Positions 24,991 to 38,639 of a DNA stretch of 64,000 nucleotides are shown here, in pieces. The stretch covers positions 20,894,001 through 20,958,000 of the forward strand of contig OY992835.1 of NCBI GenBank assembly GCA_963921425.1, read 5' to 3'. Both the position numbers and the translations under genes were made by a program. Every line of letters begins with the position of its first letter. The first letter of the stretch is position 1. The notes below the pieces were generated by a model. The model was not told the DNA's origin. It saw nothing but the letters and a program-made list of their open reading frames with translations, and did no database searches. Source of the stretch: Dryas octopetala. Its lineage: Eukaryota > Streptophyta > Magnoliopsida > Rosales > Rosaceae.

Positions 24991-26380
24991 AACATATATA
25001 ATACAAAAGCACTCTCTTTTCTTTTTAATCCATTCTTAAAAAAAAAAAAAAAAAATTCCCTTCATTTTTATTTGGTTAAAAGTAATGGGCCCAAAAACAT
25101 GGTTAGTTACTTAGATTTGAATTAATTTGCTAACCAGTTAGCTTTAGAGTATTTTTGTATATATATATATATTGTTGGATGGTAGACTTAGTGGTGATGG
25201 TGGTAAGGTTAAATAGTTAACAATGTTGGTCTTAATTTTTGGATTACAATGGTGGTGGTGTGTTTGTCTTTCTAATTTCATTTGGGTTCTCAAGTACTTA
25301 TGATCTTTTCTTGAAATTTAATATTTGGGTTTGAATGTTTGATTGACCATTCTTGCATGTAAAGTTCTAAAATCTTACGAATGATGCTATTTACCACCCT
25401 CATGTTGCTCACTCCACAGTTTTAATAATTTCTGCTACAAATTAACTTTGCAGTCTTTGCATGAAATTTTTTTAAAGAATATCATTTGAATAAATAATAA
25501 ACAGAAGATTTGGCAGCTATCATGGCCATGAGAACTTTTGTTTATTTATTAAAGTAGTGCCATAATCAACTTTTTTCTTCTACATAAAAGAGAACTACAC
25601 CCTAAACTAGCCATTTAGACTAATCTGGAGAGCGATTTGGTTGTAATTTTTGTTTTAAAATAAAATAAAAAAGAAATTTGTGGTGGTTGAAATGAAAAGA
25701 TGGATAGTAACAACACCCAAACTTTTATTTTGGGGGGTTTTAGTAGTACACAAATCTTATGTTCTCATATAATGACAATTAAATAACACTCGTGGACATC
25801 ACATGCAATGCAAAAAAATTTAAGAATGAAAAAGCTATTAATAGAGAACAGATGAACTCATCAACATCCAATGGTTAAAAATCGTCCACATTATGGTGCA
25901 TGCATCGTAAGTTTTTTCCACTTTGATCGCATGCAACCTACAAACTTTCTAGCAAACAAAAAAAAAGAAATCTACAAACAAAAGCAGGATCAAAAGAGAC
26001 CAAGCAAAAGTCATCATTATCAACGGCTAATAGTATGGTTTTGGGTTCAATCTAGTGGTGTGATCAAATTTCATGGAGGTTGGCAGAGATGTGTAACATG
26101 ATAGCAAATGGTGTTTCCTTTTTCCCAATAAGTATAAAAGGAATGAACGGCGAACGGGAGGACAAGTACTCCTTCCCATTTTATCAGATCAGAGAAAAAC
26201 CACATTTTCGATCTCCAAAATTCTCCGGTTTTCTTCTTCTTCATAAATTTTGTTGAAGCATTTCACGCTAACACCTTTCCATAAATTTCAAATCAAATTC
26301 GCACTCACAAAATCAGAAAAAAAGCTTAAAAACGTTAAAAAAAAAAAAGTGAAAATATTTCATCTTTCATTTACAGGGTG
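24991..26380. other. Upstream flank of RNA-binding gene 2
   Basis: AT-rich sequence with a poly-A tract near 25038 and a short AT repeat near 25157. From about 25930 it matches the flank of gene 1 (CTACAAACTTTCTAGCAAAC, AGAGACCAAGCAAAAGTCATCA). It contains the distal promoter; no other gene is seen. Confidence 0.5.
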
Positions 26381-26382
26381 CG

Positions 26383-26390
26383 TATATATT
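26383..26390 (+). promoter_or_regulatory. Probable TATA box of RNA-binding gene 2
   Basis: TATATATT is followed by CTCTCTCT tracts, in the same arrangement as the paralogue's motif at 9988. Conservation of this position in both copies is the main support. Confidence 0.55.
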
Positions 26391-27247
26391 GCTCACAGAC
26401 CTCTCAATACCTCCTCTTTCTCTCTCTAAAACTTCTGTTTCTCTCTCTAGAAATATACATTTTCTTAATCTCTCACCTCTCACTCATCTGTTTGGTAACT
26501 GAATTTGCATTTGGTAATCATATTAACCCCATTGAAAGAACAAACAAAAAGTTTGGAGGGGGCATATATGGAGAGGAGGTTGAACATGCCCTCTGTTCTT
26601 ATTCTTCAAGTGCCTCCTCTCAGATCTTAATTCTCTTCAAGATTTGGCATCTGGGGTTTCATTAATCGGTGGGTATGGTGGGAATCTGATTTGGGTTTTT
26701 GATTTTTCCTGAATTGGGTGTGGATTTGGATCCTGCTGAAATTTGTGATAGAAATTCTTTCTGGGTTTGTTTTTTCTAGGTGTGCTTAATTCTGGTTCCA
26801 CCATTTGATCGGTGAAGGATCGGATGCTTCTAAATTGAATCCAGGAATACTTGTTATTGAATCAGATTACAATCTGACAGTTTGTAACATTTCAAAATAA
26901 GGTACTGCTCTTTCTAGTTTGGTGGGTTATATATTTATCCGCATTTGATTCCGATCAGGTGAGTGTTTATTGTGGATAAAGGAGAGATTTTATTTGAGCT
27001 GTGGGTGTTGCTATGAATTGTATTGGATATTTGTCTACATTTCATTTGGTAGAATTGATTAGTTTTGTTTTTATTTTTTTTATTTTTTTATAGTATAGTA
27101 TTGGATCCACTATTAAATACCCCTTCTTTTTTTTTAATTGGGTTTGAGATTTCAATAAAGTTTGCATTTTTTGCTTCGAGTTGGATTCAAGTGTGGTTTG
27201 CATTTGTGAATTTTCTCAAGCTTCAATTCTTTTGGCTTGTAGAGAAA

Positions 27248-30200
27248 ATGCAATCCGACAGTGGCAAACTATTTATTGGCGGCATATCTTGGGACACAAA
27301 TGAAGAGCGTCTGAAAGAGTATTTCAGTGCTTTTGGGGAGGTGGTAGAAGCAGTGATCATGAAGGATCGGACCACTGGCCGTGCTCGTGGTTTTGGTTTT
27401 GTAGTTTTTTCTGACCCAGCCATAGCAGACAGAGTCATAATGGAGAAGCACAACATTGATGGAAGAATGGTAATCAAATACTTTCTCTTGGATGAATGCA
27501 CTTTTATCCTTCAATTGCAATTTTATGTTCAACCGTGCATTATGCTTTTCTTGTTGAATCACTGTAAATGTCTAGAGAAATCATTTCCTTATAGGAGTTA
27601 CGGGCTGAAATGTAATTGCAGGAATTCATTTTACTGTGGTTCTCTATTCAACTAAATTCCAAATTCAGGAAGAGTGAATCATGCTTCCCATTCTTTTATC
27701 TTTCTTCAATGATCAGTTTTGTTAATGCATTACTTTATTCTTCTAAGCTGATCATTTGATTTGTAAAGCATGTATCATTTGATCTCTGTTTTTACCATTG
27801 CATTCTCTATTCTCAGGTTGAGGCAAAAAAGGCTGTTCCAAGGGATGACCAGAACATTTTGAGTAGAAACAGTGGCAGCATCCATGGTTCTCCAGGTCCA
27901 GGCCGCACAAGAAAGATTTTTGTTGGAGGTTTAGCATCCACTGTCACAGAGAGTGACTTCAAGAAGTACTTTGAACAGTTTGGGACAATCACAGATGTCG
28001 TGGTGATGTATGATCACAACACCCAGAGGCCAAGAGGCTTTGGATTCATCACTTATGATTCTGAGGAGGCAGTGGACAAAGTTTTGCTTAAGACATTTCA
28101 TGAGCTGAATGGTAAGATGGTTGAGGTCAAGCGTGCAGTTCCTAAAGAGTTGTCCCCTAGTCCTAATCGCAGCCCTCTTGGAGGATACAACTATGGGCTC
28201 AGTAGGGTTAATAGCTTCCTCAATGGCTACACTCAGGGCTATGCTCCAAGTACAGTTGGAGGCTATGGACTTGGTAGATTCAGTCCAGTTGCTGGTGGTC
28301 GAAGTGGGTTTCCTCCATTTAGTTCTGGTTATGGAATGGGTATGAACTTTGAGCCAGGGTTGAGCCCAGGTTTTGGAGGAAATGCAAATTTTAATAGTAA
28401 TATTAGCTACGGACGGGGATTGAGCCCTTATTATATCAATAATTCGAATAGGTTTAGCAGTCCCGTTGGGTATGATGGTGGTAATGGAGGAAACACATCT
28501 TTTTTCAGCTCGGTGACTCGGAATTTGTGGGGAAATGGAAATGGGGGACTTAATTATGGAACAAACTCCACAAGTTCCAATGCTTACATAGGATCGGGAA
28601 GTGGGAGCATTGGAGGAACTACATTTGGAAATACTGGAGTTAATTGGCGTTCTTCGGCAATTTCAGCTCAGGGTGGAGGAAATAATGTTTCTAACAATAG
28701 TGGGAGTCTTGGTTATGGAGCTGGCGATAACAGTTACGGTTTGGGAACCGGAGGCTATGGAAGAAACAGCGTCACAAGTATTGCCCCTACATCTTCATTT
28801 GCTGCATCAAATGGTGGTTTTGATGGGGCCTTCGCTGACTTCTACAGTAGTGGTTCAGTTTATGGGGATCCCACTTGGCGATCATCAAATTCCGAGCGAG
28901 ATGGGTCTGGTCCCTTTGGTTATGGGCTTGGCGGTGCAGCTTCTGATGTTTCAGCTAAAAGCTCGCCTGGTTATGTTGGTGGTTATAGTGTTAATAAGAG
29001 ACAGTCAAATACAGGTAAGAGCCACTTAGTTAATATGTTATGGAACTTCTGTTTTTCATCTTCTGTGATTTTCTTGAAAGATAGGGAACTTTATTTTAAT
29101 AAGGTTTATACCAAACCTTCAATTTCTGATATACAGTGGAAACAAATGTTTAGCAGAGACACAGTCTAATTTTGTGCAGAGTAATTTGGATCCAGTTTAT
29201 ATTAGTAAAACAAAGTATCACCCGTTTCTTGAACTTGCTTGATTTGGCTATCTCTGCACAGCATCTACAAGCATGAACTAATTTGAATTGTTGCATCTGA
29301 ACAATAATTCATGAATTTTTTTGTTTCCCTAGCTGATGATTCATGAAGTTTACTACTATAGTATTGGGTCTTAAATTTGGCTTGACATACAATGCAGGAG
29401 AAGAATTATGTTTTAGTGTGTAGGCTTTTTGGGTTATGATCCATTTTGTTAACTGTAACAATATGAATATGAAAACTATTGGTAAGCTTGTGATTGTGCT
29501 GCATAGTTCAATTGAATTGGGTGACTGGGTCTAGTTAGTGGTTCAATAGATTGAGTGAAGCATGATATTGCTTATCTGATAGTTGACTCTTCCCAATCCA
29601 TGAATCTCAATGTGAAGTCCTTTATCTTATTGATTACATTGAATATTAACGGTTTTATCCTTCAATGGCTGGTCACATGTAACACATTGATACGGATTTG
29701 ATTGTTACTTGAAGTACCTGGAATAGTCTTCTAGCTTATTTTTCCCCGTAATTTTTCATCAATTGCCCTTATTATGGATGATAAATTTGTTACCAGAGAT
29801 ATGGTGGCCTTTTTCAATTTATATCTTCTGTAAGAGGCTTTGGCAGCCTAGTGGTCAGGAAGTGTATTGCTTGAGAGCCTAAGGTTTATTAGGGGCTTTT
29901 ATGCGAGTTTAGTTAAGGAATGGTGAAACTGTGGGACTTTTGCCACCCACCTATTGTGGATGGGACCCCTACTAACTTGAGTGTTTAGGGGCATGCTTAG
30001 TGTGATTTCATCATAGTGAACAGACCTAGACCTAGGCCTCCACACTCCACCTGGTCAGGCTTCAATTATACAACCACTCACTTTAATACCTCCTTAGTTA
30101 CAAGCCCATGCTCCTAGGCTCAGCAAACTGTGCGACTTTGACATGAAAGAAAAAGGTTTTCAATGTTGGACTTTGGTGAAATCATTTTATTTGGCTTTTG

Positions 30201-30603
30201 TTGGTGTTGATGGAAGTTGTAGCTGGCCAGTGACCTTGTTTGTTACGTAACTAGATAGCTATCAACCCCTTGTAATCAGGGGCACGAGTCCCAAATGGCT
30301 ATTGATTGTTCAGGGCTGAAGAGACAATCGACCATATTTTATCTTGTGACATGGTGTTGATGGGGCATTATGTGATCTCCTGTGTTCTAGTTTTGTGTGA
30401 TGCTTAAGAATCTTCAGCTCCTTTGTTTGTGACTGGAAGATTATGCACTTCACATCAATGTTTTTTCCTTTCCGGAAGGAAAGGCATTATGATTCTTTCT
30501 GAGGGTGGAGCTCTCTTTTTCTTAAATTGAGTTTGCTTTCAAATTTTGCTTCAGCTGAATTTGAAGTTTTTTTTTTTTTCAATTGCTGTTCTAGATTTTG
30601 AAT

Positions 30604-30667
<64 letters not shown>

Positions 30668-31364
30668 CTACTCTATGCTTGTGCATAATTTGGGTCATAA
30701 CTCCTGTTATTTTTTTATGAGATAATTATATAAAGTTGTTTTTATATGCTATGCTATGTATCTCTCTATTGTGCAACCCCAATCCCTTATGGTTGAAATA
30801 TCAAGTAGATCCCTCTTGTTCTAAGGAGTTCTTGACATTGTCTTAGCAGAGGTCCTGCATATATGCTTTTCACAAAATAAAGTTGATCATTTTCTTCTTC
30901 CGAATATCTTTACTAGTGAAACGTTTCTTTGGTGTTCATAATTTCTGCTCGAAGGCAGTGCATCCTTAGTCTGTTAATTTAAGTAAAAATCACTAATGGT
31001 TTTTAGTCTCATGGATACATATTCAAGTGCTGCAATTAGGAGTATGCATCAAAGATTAACAACTAATAGATGAATTAGAGAGGGGCACAGAATTTAGTCA
31101 ATCATTGAAATCTCATTTCGTGGCCGTTAAAGTCTCTTCAAATTTGAGGTCCGATTTGTTGTACAGTCCTGCCATCATTGAACAAATGACAGTTTAGATT
31201 ATAATGGCTGCATATTGCTTGTTTAATGTAATGTTGCAACAGTTCTAAAAGATAAAGCATGTTGTTGTTAGCATAAACTCATGTTTTTCACTCGATTACT
31301 TATAATAATATATGTTGATGCTAAAGAGCTCCTTTTCTACTTTCTTTCAGGAATTGCTGCCTAG
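27248..31364 (+). CDS. Two-RRM glycine-rich hnRNP-like RNA-binding protein, copy 2
   Basis: Paralogue of the gene at 10824-14653. Exons 27248-27469, 27817-29014 and 31351-31364 total 1434 nt and 477 residues. RRM1 has KLFIGGISW and RARGFGFVVF, RRM2 has KIFVGGLAS and RPRGFGFITY, and the Gly/Asn/Ser-rich tail ends VNKRQSN and GIAA. Differences from copy 1 are mostly conservative, for example an extra Gly-Asn pair in the tail, which suggests that both proteins are maintained. A leader intron (about 26902-27242) again ends just before the ATG. Intron 2 is longer than in copy 1, about 2.3 kb. Both copies are expected to be nuclear and partly redundant. Confidence 0.93.
30606..30664. repeat. CT microsatellite in the last intron
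   Basis: Around 29 CT units, followed by CTCTACTCTACTCTA, lie inside intron 2 of RNA-binding gene 2. Copy 1 has no such tract in the matching intron, so it expanded after the duplication. Confidence 0.95.
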
Positions 31365-31950
31365 GATCATGATTTCTGATATCACAACATTGTAGGAGAA
31401 GATAATCTGGTGAAGCAGGTGAATTGTGAATTTTGCATACCACCCTCATTTATATATCTCAGTAAAAGAAATTTGGTTAGTAAGAGCTAACTGGGAGTGC
31501 CTGTTTTGAAGGATTAAGGTTAGAGATAGAAGTTACAATGGATTTTGTGTCACTGCTTGAGTTTTGAGTTACAATTTTAGGTTTTTTTGTTTTGGTCTTT
31601 TGAGTGAGATGTAAAATCAGATTGCGGGATATAGTCAGAAGTGTATCATGCATCTCCGGCAAGGCGGCGATACCCAAAAGAAAAAAAAAAAAAAGCAAAA
31701 AGAGATAGACTGATATATATATATTTTTTCCTTAGAATTTTATCTGTAACATTTTCTTGCAAAGTTGTGGGTTCTGGTCAGGGTATGTTTTTTTTTTATT
31801 CATTTGTCCCATCAGTTGGATTTTTTTTTTTGTACCTGAGATTAATGTTGATTTTCTAGTGTGAAACATTTAAGGGTTACCCATCTAGGGACCCCATGAA
31901 TAAGTGATCGCATATTCTGATTCTTATTAGTCTCATAAGTCTGATAATTC

Positions 31951-33192
31951 TGAATGTAACTTGCTGTTGGGCCAGTCATTCTGGTGGGCCAGGACCCACT
32001 TCAAAACCTGGGCCAATTTTTGTGTGTAGGTCTCTCAGGCCCAAATATAGAAAAAGATAATGCCTAATTTGTGGGGAACTCTTCAGGATTTTCCCTTTTG
32101 ATGGTTAGTCTTTTAGAAGTTAATGTGAAAAGAAAATTTTTGTGTGAATTAGTTGAGGGATGTGGTGGAACAAACAACATCATGATAAATTTGTAAGCAA
32201 ACCGAAGTAGAACTCATCCAGGCAAAAAGGAAAGACATCCTTGTTTAGACAAACATTGGTTATGAACATGTAGTTCGTAGTTGCTATCGGGACCTTGATG
32301 CTCAAGTGAGTCATAGTTCAAACTAAGTTGGCAATCTTTAACATTACAGATTTACAGGTAACGCAATTTTAACCAGCACGAAGTGAAGTTAGCGAGTTTG
32401 AGTTTATCATTATTTGACACAAATACATATATGGCATAATTTGCTAGTATGAATAATAAATAGGTTGAATTAGTATCAAATACGAATGACTACATGATAA
32501 ACTCATTTAATTGAATTGAATGAAAAACACGATTAATTTTTCATATTTCTTAATATGTATGGTATAAATTCTTGTTGAAATTTGGTCTTATTTTTAAGAC
32601 TTTGCCAGATATAGGGTCAAGTTGATATTTAGTTTATGAGAAAGGTATGAGTTTGGCTTGGGATTAAGAGGGCTTTGTTTTAAGTTTAGTTTATAAAATA
32701 TGTGAGTCAACCCGAATACACGACACAATCAATAAACGGATTGAGTTAGTGTTAAGTCATTTGACATGATTAATAAAATTGGTCAAGTTAATGATATTTT
32801 AAGAATTCCGACACAAATAAATGATACAATACGTACAAGTATGATCTGCTCATACAAATTGTCACTCCTAATTCTAATTCGACCCTTTCCCTTTCTTTTG
32901 GTTTCCTTTATATGAATTGTAGTTATATTATGATTTAAAAACCAAAAGACATGTGGCGAAAAAAAAAAAAACCAAAAAGACACATCACATGTGGACTGAA
33001 CTTGTTTGTAGTTTTATAATAATCATGGTGCAACTGTTCTAACGTTGTCCTAGAATGGTAGACAACTAGAAGAGTCGAGTCTGGCAGTCTTTCATCTCAC
33101 TGTTTACAATGTCTTACGAACTAAACTTCCCCAACAGCATCATCAGACGACTAAAAACTGAAATCAGCCAAGTAGCCAACAAATTATGATAA
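31951..33192. other. Intergenic AT-rich sequence
   Basis: No gene is recognised. It includes a short GGGCCAG-containing stretch near 31970-32040 and then AT-rich sequence. The short frames here are not protein-like. Confidence 0.45.
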
Positions 33193-33201
33193 TTGTTATA
33201 T

Positions 33202-33875
33202 GGGTTAATTACAAATATATACCTCAACTATAAATCACTTGTCAACTGAGTATCTTATGTTCAAAAACTTTCATTTGGGTACATCAACTTCAATATTTCG
33301 TCAACTTAGTACCTCCGTTACTTTGACCGTTAGAAGGACCGTTAACTGCCTATGTGGCGCTGACGTGGCACAAGCAGATCCACCACTAAACGTTGACTTG
33401 TCTTTTAAAAAAAGCCACGTGGGCAAAAATTTATAAAAAAATCAATAAAACCCTTAAAATTATATAAGATTGAAAAAAAAAAAAAAAAACGAAGCCAGGC
33501 CCGGGCTCCCCTGCCCGGCCTCACCTCCCCACCTAGCCCCCTCATTCCCCCTTCCTCCCCCACCCTTCCCCCACCGAGGCCACCCCTTCCACATCCCCCG
33601 TCCTTCCCCCCAAACCCAGGCCATACCTTCCCCCCCCCACCCCACCCCACCCCACCCCGACCAGACCAGACCCGACCCACCTCCCTCCTCTCACTTTCTC
33701 TTTCTCTTTCTCTCTGCCTCCCCTCCCCTCTGCAACACCTCCTTCTTCCACCAATCCCCGCCCCTATCCTGCCCAACCCAGCCTCTTCATTTCCTCTCAT
33801 ATCACTTTCTCTTCCCCGACTCTCTGCAACTCTCTCTTACACATTACTCTTTTTTTCTTTTTTTCTTTCTTTCTT

Positions 33876-33927
<52 letters not shown>

Positions 33928-34795
33928 CGGCGAGTTTGGCCTCCTCCTTTCTCTGCAACTCTCTCTAGAATTTTTTCAGCCTCCTCCCCTTCTAACATTC
34001 TAGACCAGCACAACTACCACAAAACAACAGAAAGTTCACAAACAGAACAAAACGTCGTTGGCTTATCAGCTTCGATTCACGAGCTACGGTGGTCCGATGA
34101 TTGATCCAAAGGCACCAACATGCTCAAAACAACGAGAGGATTCAATTGGGGGTGGTCCGACCTTGCATCGCTGCCGGGAACAAAAAGTCAACGGTGGAGC
34201 CCGACAACCTTTCCCTTCGAATCGCCGCCGTCACAGCTCAGATGACCAAATTGAAGGTGCCAAGAGACTCGCCGTGCCGAGGGGGTGAGAACCTAGTAGT
34301 GTTGCTGGGAGAGGGGGCGCCAGGGGGTGTTGGGGGTGAGGGGCGTCGGGGAAGAGGAAGAGGCTGGGTTGGGCAGGATAGGGGCGGGCTGGGGTGGGGG
34401 TTGCGATGGAGCTGACTGGGGCTGGGTGGCAGAGGGAAGGGCGGGGATTGGTAGGGGAGGAAGGGGGAGGGAGGGGGCTGGGTAGGGAGGTGAAGTCGGG
34501 CAGGGGGGCTGGTTTTTTTTTTTTTTTTGGTCTTTTTTTTTTCTATTTAATATAATTTTAATGAGTTTTTTTTTATTAATTTTGTACATGTGGCTATTTT
34601 TAAATGCCAAGTCAATATTTAATGGTGGGGTCCACATATGCCACGTTAGCGCCAACTCAGCAGATAACGGTCAGACTAACAGAGGTACTTAGTTGACAAA
34701 ATATTGAAGTTGATGTACCCGAATGAAAGTTTTTGAACATGAGGTACCCAGTTGACAAGTGATGTATAGTTGAGATATAAATATGTAATTAACCC
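33202..34795. mobile_element. Mutator-like element, non-autonomous, 1594 bp, with 9-bp target duplication
   Basis: The element begins GGGTTAATTACAAATATATA and ends with the inverted form (TATATTTA-like, then TAATTAACCC). The inverted repeats run for over 200 bp and extend further into a C-rich left arm (33485-33700) matching a G-rich right arm (34290-34510). The direct 9-bp duplication TTGTTATAT flanks it exactly (33193-33201 and 34796-34804). Long TIRs with a 9-bp duplication are the signature of Mutator-like elements. The central 33800-34290 is not recognised, contains a CT tract, and has no transposase. The perfect target duplication suggests a fairly recent insertion. Confidence 0.88.
33865..33922. 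repeat. CT/TTTC microsatellite within the Mutator-like element
   Basis: A TTTC run changes into a (CT)n run of about 20 units in the centre of the element, between the two GC-rich arms. It explains the repetitive Leu-Ser frame seen there, which is not a real protein. Confidence 0.85.
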
Positions 34796-35190
34796 TTGTT
34801 ATATTTTGCCAAATTGCTCTAAAATTTAACAATAGTGTCAGGCTTATAATTTAAAATATGAGTTCGGCTAATATGAAGAAAAAAAAAAGGAAAAAGAAAA
34901 ATGATCACTCCTAAAATGAAACGAAGAGTGGTTCTTTCTCTGAAAATTTAAGTTAATTTGCAGAATAAAAGGAATTCTATAGGCTACTAAGTTCAATGCT
35001 TTTCTAAGGCTAATGCAGTTCTTGAAGCTTCTCATGCAAAATGAGAGTGCACTTATTTGGAATCGGTGAGAAATTGAAACCAAATGCATTTTTATTAGAA
35101 TTTGAAAAATGATAAGCCCATATGTGGGCTACTCTGGGAACTCGAAAGAAAAAAAAAAATATAAAAACCCCCTCAAATTTTACAGTACAT

Positions 35191-38017
35191 TTAACATGGA
35201 ACCTCACAATTGTTACTAAAGCTGAGCATTGACGATATTTTGGGTTCAAGAATAGAGATCTCTTCAATAACTTGAGCTTTGTCTGCTTCAAACTGTTCAT
35301 CCTCTGCAAGTGCAACAAAGTATTGTTTGATTTTAAAGTGAGTTCAAAGGATAAAGGTATGGACTGTAGTAGATTCGAAGAGAAAAAATGCCCACCTTTA
35401 TCAATGTTGAAGTCACCAAGGAAACGGAGAAGCTTGGTCCTATTTGAGACAAGTACATTGACAATCTCAGGAGGCTTATTTTTGTTTGCAACAAATAGCT
35501 GTCAATAACAAAAAATAAAAAGAGAAAAAAGGGGGAGAGAGAGAGAGAGAAATTAGACTTTCAATAGATAATGCCTCAATTATTTACCATACTGAAGGGG
35601 TTAATTTTCTATATTATGCACAAACCTTGAACACATGAAAGGTCTCTAACTTGATTGTCTTCTTTGGATCCTGCAACATGTGATACCCAAAAAAAAAAAG
35701 GATTTAAAAAAGTACTGCATCAGTGTGTAGACATGAATCACATGATCATCCATGATGCACAAGTATGTGTCTATAGTTTGCATGGATGTACGTGAGAGAG
35801 AGAGAGAGAGAGTACCCTGAGAAGATTCATCAGGATTCTCATGTTATCCAAAGAGCACACATATTGAACCATCACATCAGAATTTGAGCGATCCAGTAAC
35901 ATATCTCCCAACAGCTGAAACAAATAATGTCATTAAAAGAAATAAAGCAAATATTCATATTCTTCCTTCTACAAGGGGCTCGTGGAGGGAGGATTAGACA
36001 AAATATGTCAGCTCACACCTCAACCTTGATAATATATACTCGATCAAATTAAATTAATGAAGACAGACAACGTGGTTCTCATGAACATATCCTAAAGACA
36101 TTTAATGATACATGCAAGAGTCTCAGGATAAATATTATCTGTATATACCTTGATGGCCTGCCGTTTGGTGATGTAATTGGGAGATTCCAGCAACTGTGTA
36201 TTATACTCTTGGAAGAACTGGAGCCGGTCAACAGTGGAGATAATTCAGATATTGACCATGATCGTTCTACTGAAACTTATAAAATCTAAAAGGCAAAACT
36301 AGCTTGAAGGTTAAGCATTAGCTGATGTTTTCCTGAATGCCAAACTTCTAAAAACATCTTTTGCACAATCAAATTAATTAGTCTGGAGTACAATGTTACA
36401 AGGTAGAAGTCACCAAACAACCAGAAGCATGTAGATTATAAATCTTACCCAGTCATAGTTTTTAGAAAGAAATTGGGCAACAGTTGATTTATGCCTGGTC
36501 ATAAGCTCCTGTGCAAGTGTGCCAATGAGTCAGTGACCAAGCAAGTAACATTAGTAGCAGAAACATTGTTGTAAAGCATAAGTGTTTTTTCAAGACTTAA
36601 ACAGCATAATAGTGTCAGTTCTTGAAATTTGATAATTGTGTAATAGACTAAAATAAAAGCATAATAACATTCAATACGAACTCAACTTTGAAAGTGGCCG
36701 CAGCATCTGATGCTATTTCAAAATTTGGAACTTGTATATAATCAAAAAACTTCTTCATGTGCTCTGATTCCAGGACATATCTGTGAATAACCAGACTCAT
36801 TAATAAGAGAACCTTGAGAATACAAAAGGCTAAAACATTAATTTATCTAGAGATGTACATCCAGGTATTGGCCGGTAAGTATATCAGCAGACAGCTATTA
36901 TTTTTCCTTTTTTCACCATAGCTCATAAGCAACAACCCTGCCTATTTATCTGTTTCCAACAACAAGATTTTGTCCCCCTCACAAATTGCCCCAAAATTTC
37001 ACAAGTTACCAAATTGCTAGAAGAACCTATATCCTAACCAGTTGACACATATGTTGAACTTTAAGGAAACAAAATTTTTGAAAACCAATTGGTGTTGCTT
37101 ACCTAGCAACGATCTGATGACGGATGCATTCCCTTGAAATTGCACCATAATATAAAGCAATATCACTGTCTTCATAACTACACAAAACCAACACAACTAT
37201 TCTTCAACATTTTGATTCCACTGGCAATTCACATTTTATAACTTCTCCACAAATAAAATGATACCCTTGTATCAGAATGTCCATAACATCTATATTCCTC
37301 TCCAAGTACTCAGAAGCAATCAATCGTGACTGAAACCGTTGCCTTTGCAAATTCGCAATGATATGAGTGGCGTTTTTACGAGTCTGCAGCATAGCTTGAA
37401 AGAAATTAATTACTTAAACATAAAAGGGAAAGGGATGCAATTAAGTACACAAATTGATATATAAAACAGCAAGAAAGCAAATGAATCTTCTATTTGATTA
37501 CAAGATACCCAGTAGCTAACCATGCTTAATGCTTACCCCCAGGTTGAGTTTCGAAAGGCAAACAATGAGAAGGCGGAATGTGTCCTCTTTGAAAAATTCC
37601 TGGGTAAGTTGCGCGCAAGCGTCTTTATTTGGCTCGCTTAAGCCATCCCCATACAGAACTGTTCTTATCTCCAGGATTGCTTTCGTTATTTCATCCATCT
37701 ATACCAAAATGTAAAGTAAATGCCATCACAATCCATCTATATATATGTGTGTGTGTGATGTGCAATGAAACGATGCCATCAAGAAATAACTGAAAATGCA
37801 TCCAATTTAAAAAACTCATCAAATTTCAACGTAAAAACAAATCCCCACATCACCAAATTAAAAAAAAAAAATGTCACCAATATAAAAAAAATTAGACCTT
37901 TTCTTTTCGCTTTTGCTCACGCATTTCCGGGTTTCCATGAACAAAGACGAGGAGGTCGTGCGTGTGCTTGACGAGCTCGGTGGGCGTGCGAGCCTTGGCC
38001 TTGAAAAGACCCTTCAT
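35191..38017 (-). CDS. MO25: Mo25-like (CAB39) scaffold protein
   Basis: Helical-repeat scaffold that binds and activates Ste20/GCK-type kinases, for example in MST/STRAD-like complexes, with roles in cell polarity and division. Eleven exons fit: 38017-37898, 37698-37537, 37383-37265, 37177-37103, 36780-36687, 36508-36449, 36217-36149, 35914-35816, 35670-35626, 35498-35396 and 35303-35191. They total 1059 nt and 352 residues, close to the family's usual 340. Signature stretches include [83 protein letters not shown] and [22 protein letters not shown] [17 protein letters not shown]. The start is fixed by the conserved MKGLFK. The intron 5 donor, AAA then GTTGAG, is weak. The Mutator-like element lies just past its 3' end. 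Confidence 0.93.
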
Positions 38018-38400
38018 CTTCAGTTTCTTTGCCGTCGGAAAAGACTCCTCATTGGTACAATGGTACCTTCCTCTTCCTCTTCCGTCTCCTACTTCGCATT
38101 TGGGGGTAGCGCCTCCAGAAAATTAGGGTTTCGGAGGAAGACAGGAAAAAAAGACGAGATTGGGAAGTTTAGATGGCACAGACAATCCATAACCGTTTTT
38201 TTTGGGGACGACAAGAAGTTGTTAGTTAACTTAGTTACAAATATAGGAACCGCGCCAAAGGGATTTCCCGCTTCAGCGCGTGCGCTCCACTACCCAATCA
38301 ATTTGGGACACGTGGAATCTAAATATAAAAATCTTAAAAGATTTAGGGTTTTTTTTTTAAAGTCTATTTTTTAAAATTTACTATTCATCCGGCCCAAGCG
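38018..38400 (-). promoter_or_regulatory. Leader and promoter region of the Mo25 gene
   Basis: Sequence upstream of the Mo25 start codon. It contains GAAGAGGAAG-like purine tracts on the coding strand and no competing gene. Specific elements cannot be assigned with confidence. Confidence 0.4.
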
Positions 38401-38639
38401 CCACAGTAAAATACTGTAGCGGCCCACTTTTTAAAAAAGCGGTGCTACAGTAATGCCGTTACTGTAGTGCTACAGTGTTTTTAAAATGTCATTTTTCCCC
38501 TTCTTTTTTTTTTCCCCATTTCAGTACCAATTGGTACATAAACTACCCAAAAAAAAACAAATAATAATTTATGTATTTTCATGTTATAAACATGTTAAAT
38601 AATAACCAATATAAAATACAAAAAATCAAGATGAGACAT

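Larger units (their letters stand above)
22866..31950. repeat. Segmental duplication, copy B (RNA-binding protein gene 2)
   Basis: Counterpart of 7070-15230, in direct orientation and offset by about 16 kb. The alignment covers the upstream landmarks, promoter, leader, all exons, the intron ends and the 3' flank to about 31925. Copy B lacks the Harbinger-like MITE of copy A and instead holds a GC-richer insert at about 23990-24990 and a long CT tract in the last intron. Confidence 0.85.

Noticed and set aside
33470-34003. Proline/serine-rich frame of 177 codons
   Set aside because: It lies in the C-rich arm and CT microsatellite of the Mutator-like element, so it is compositional.
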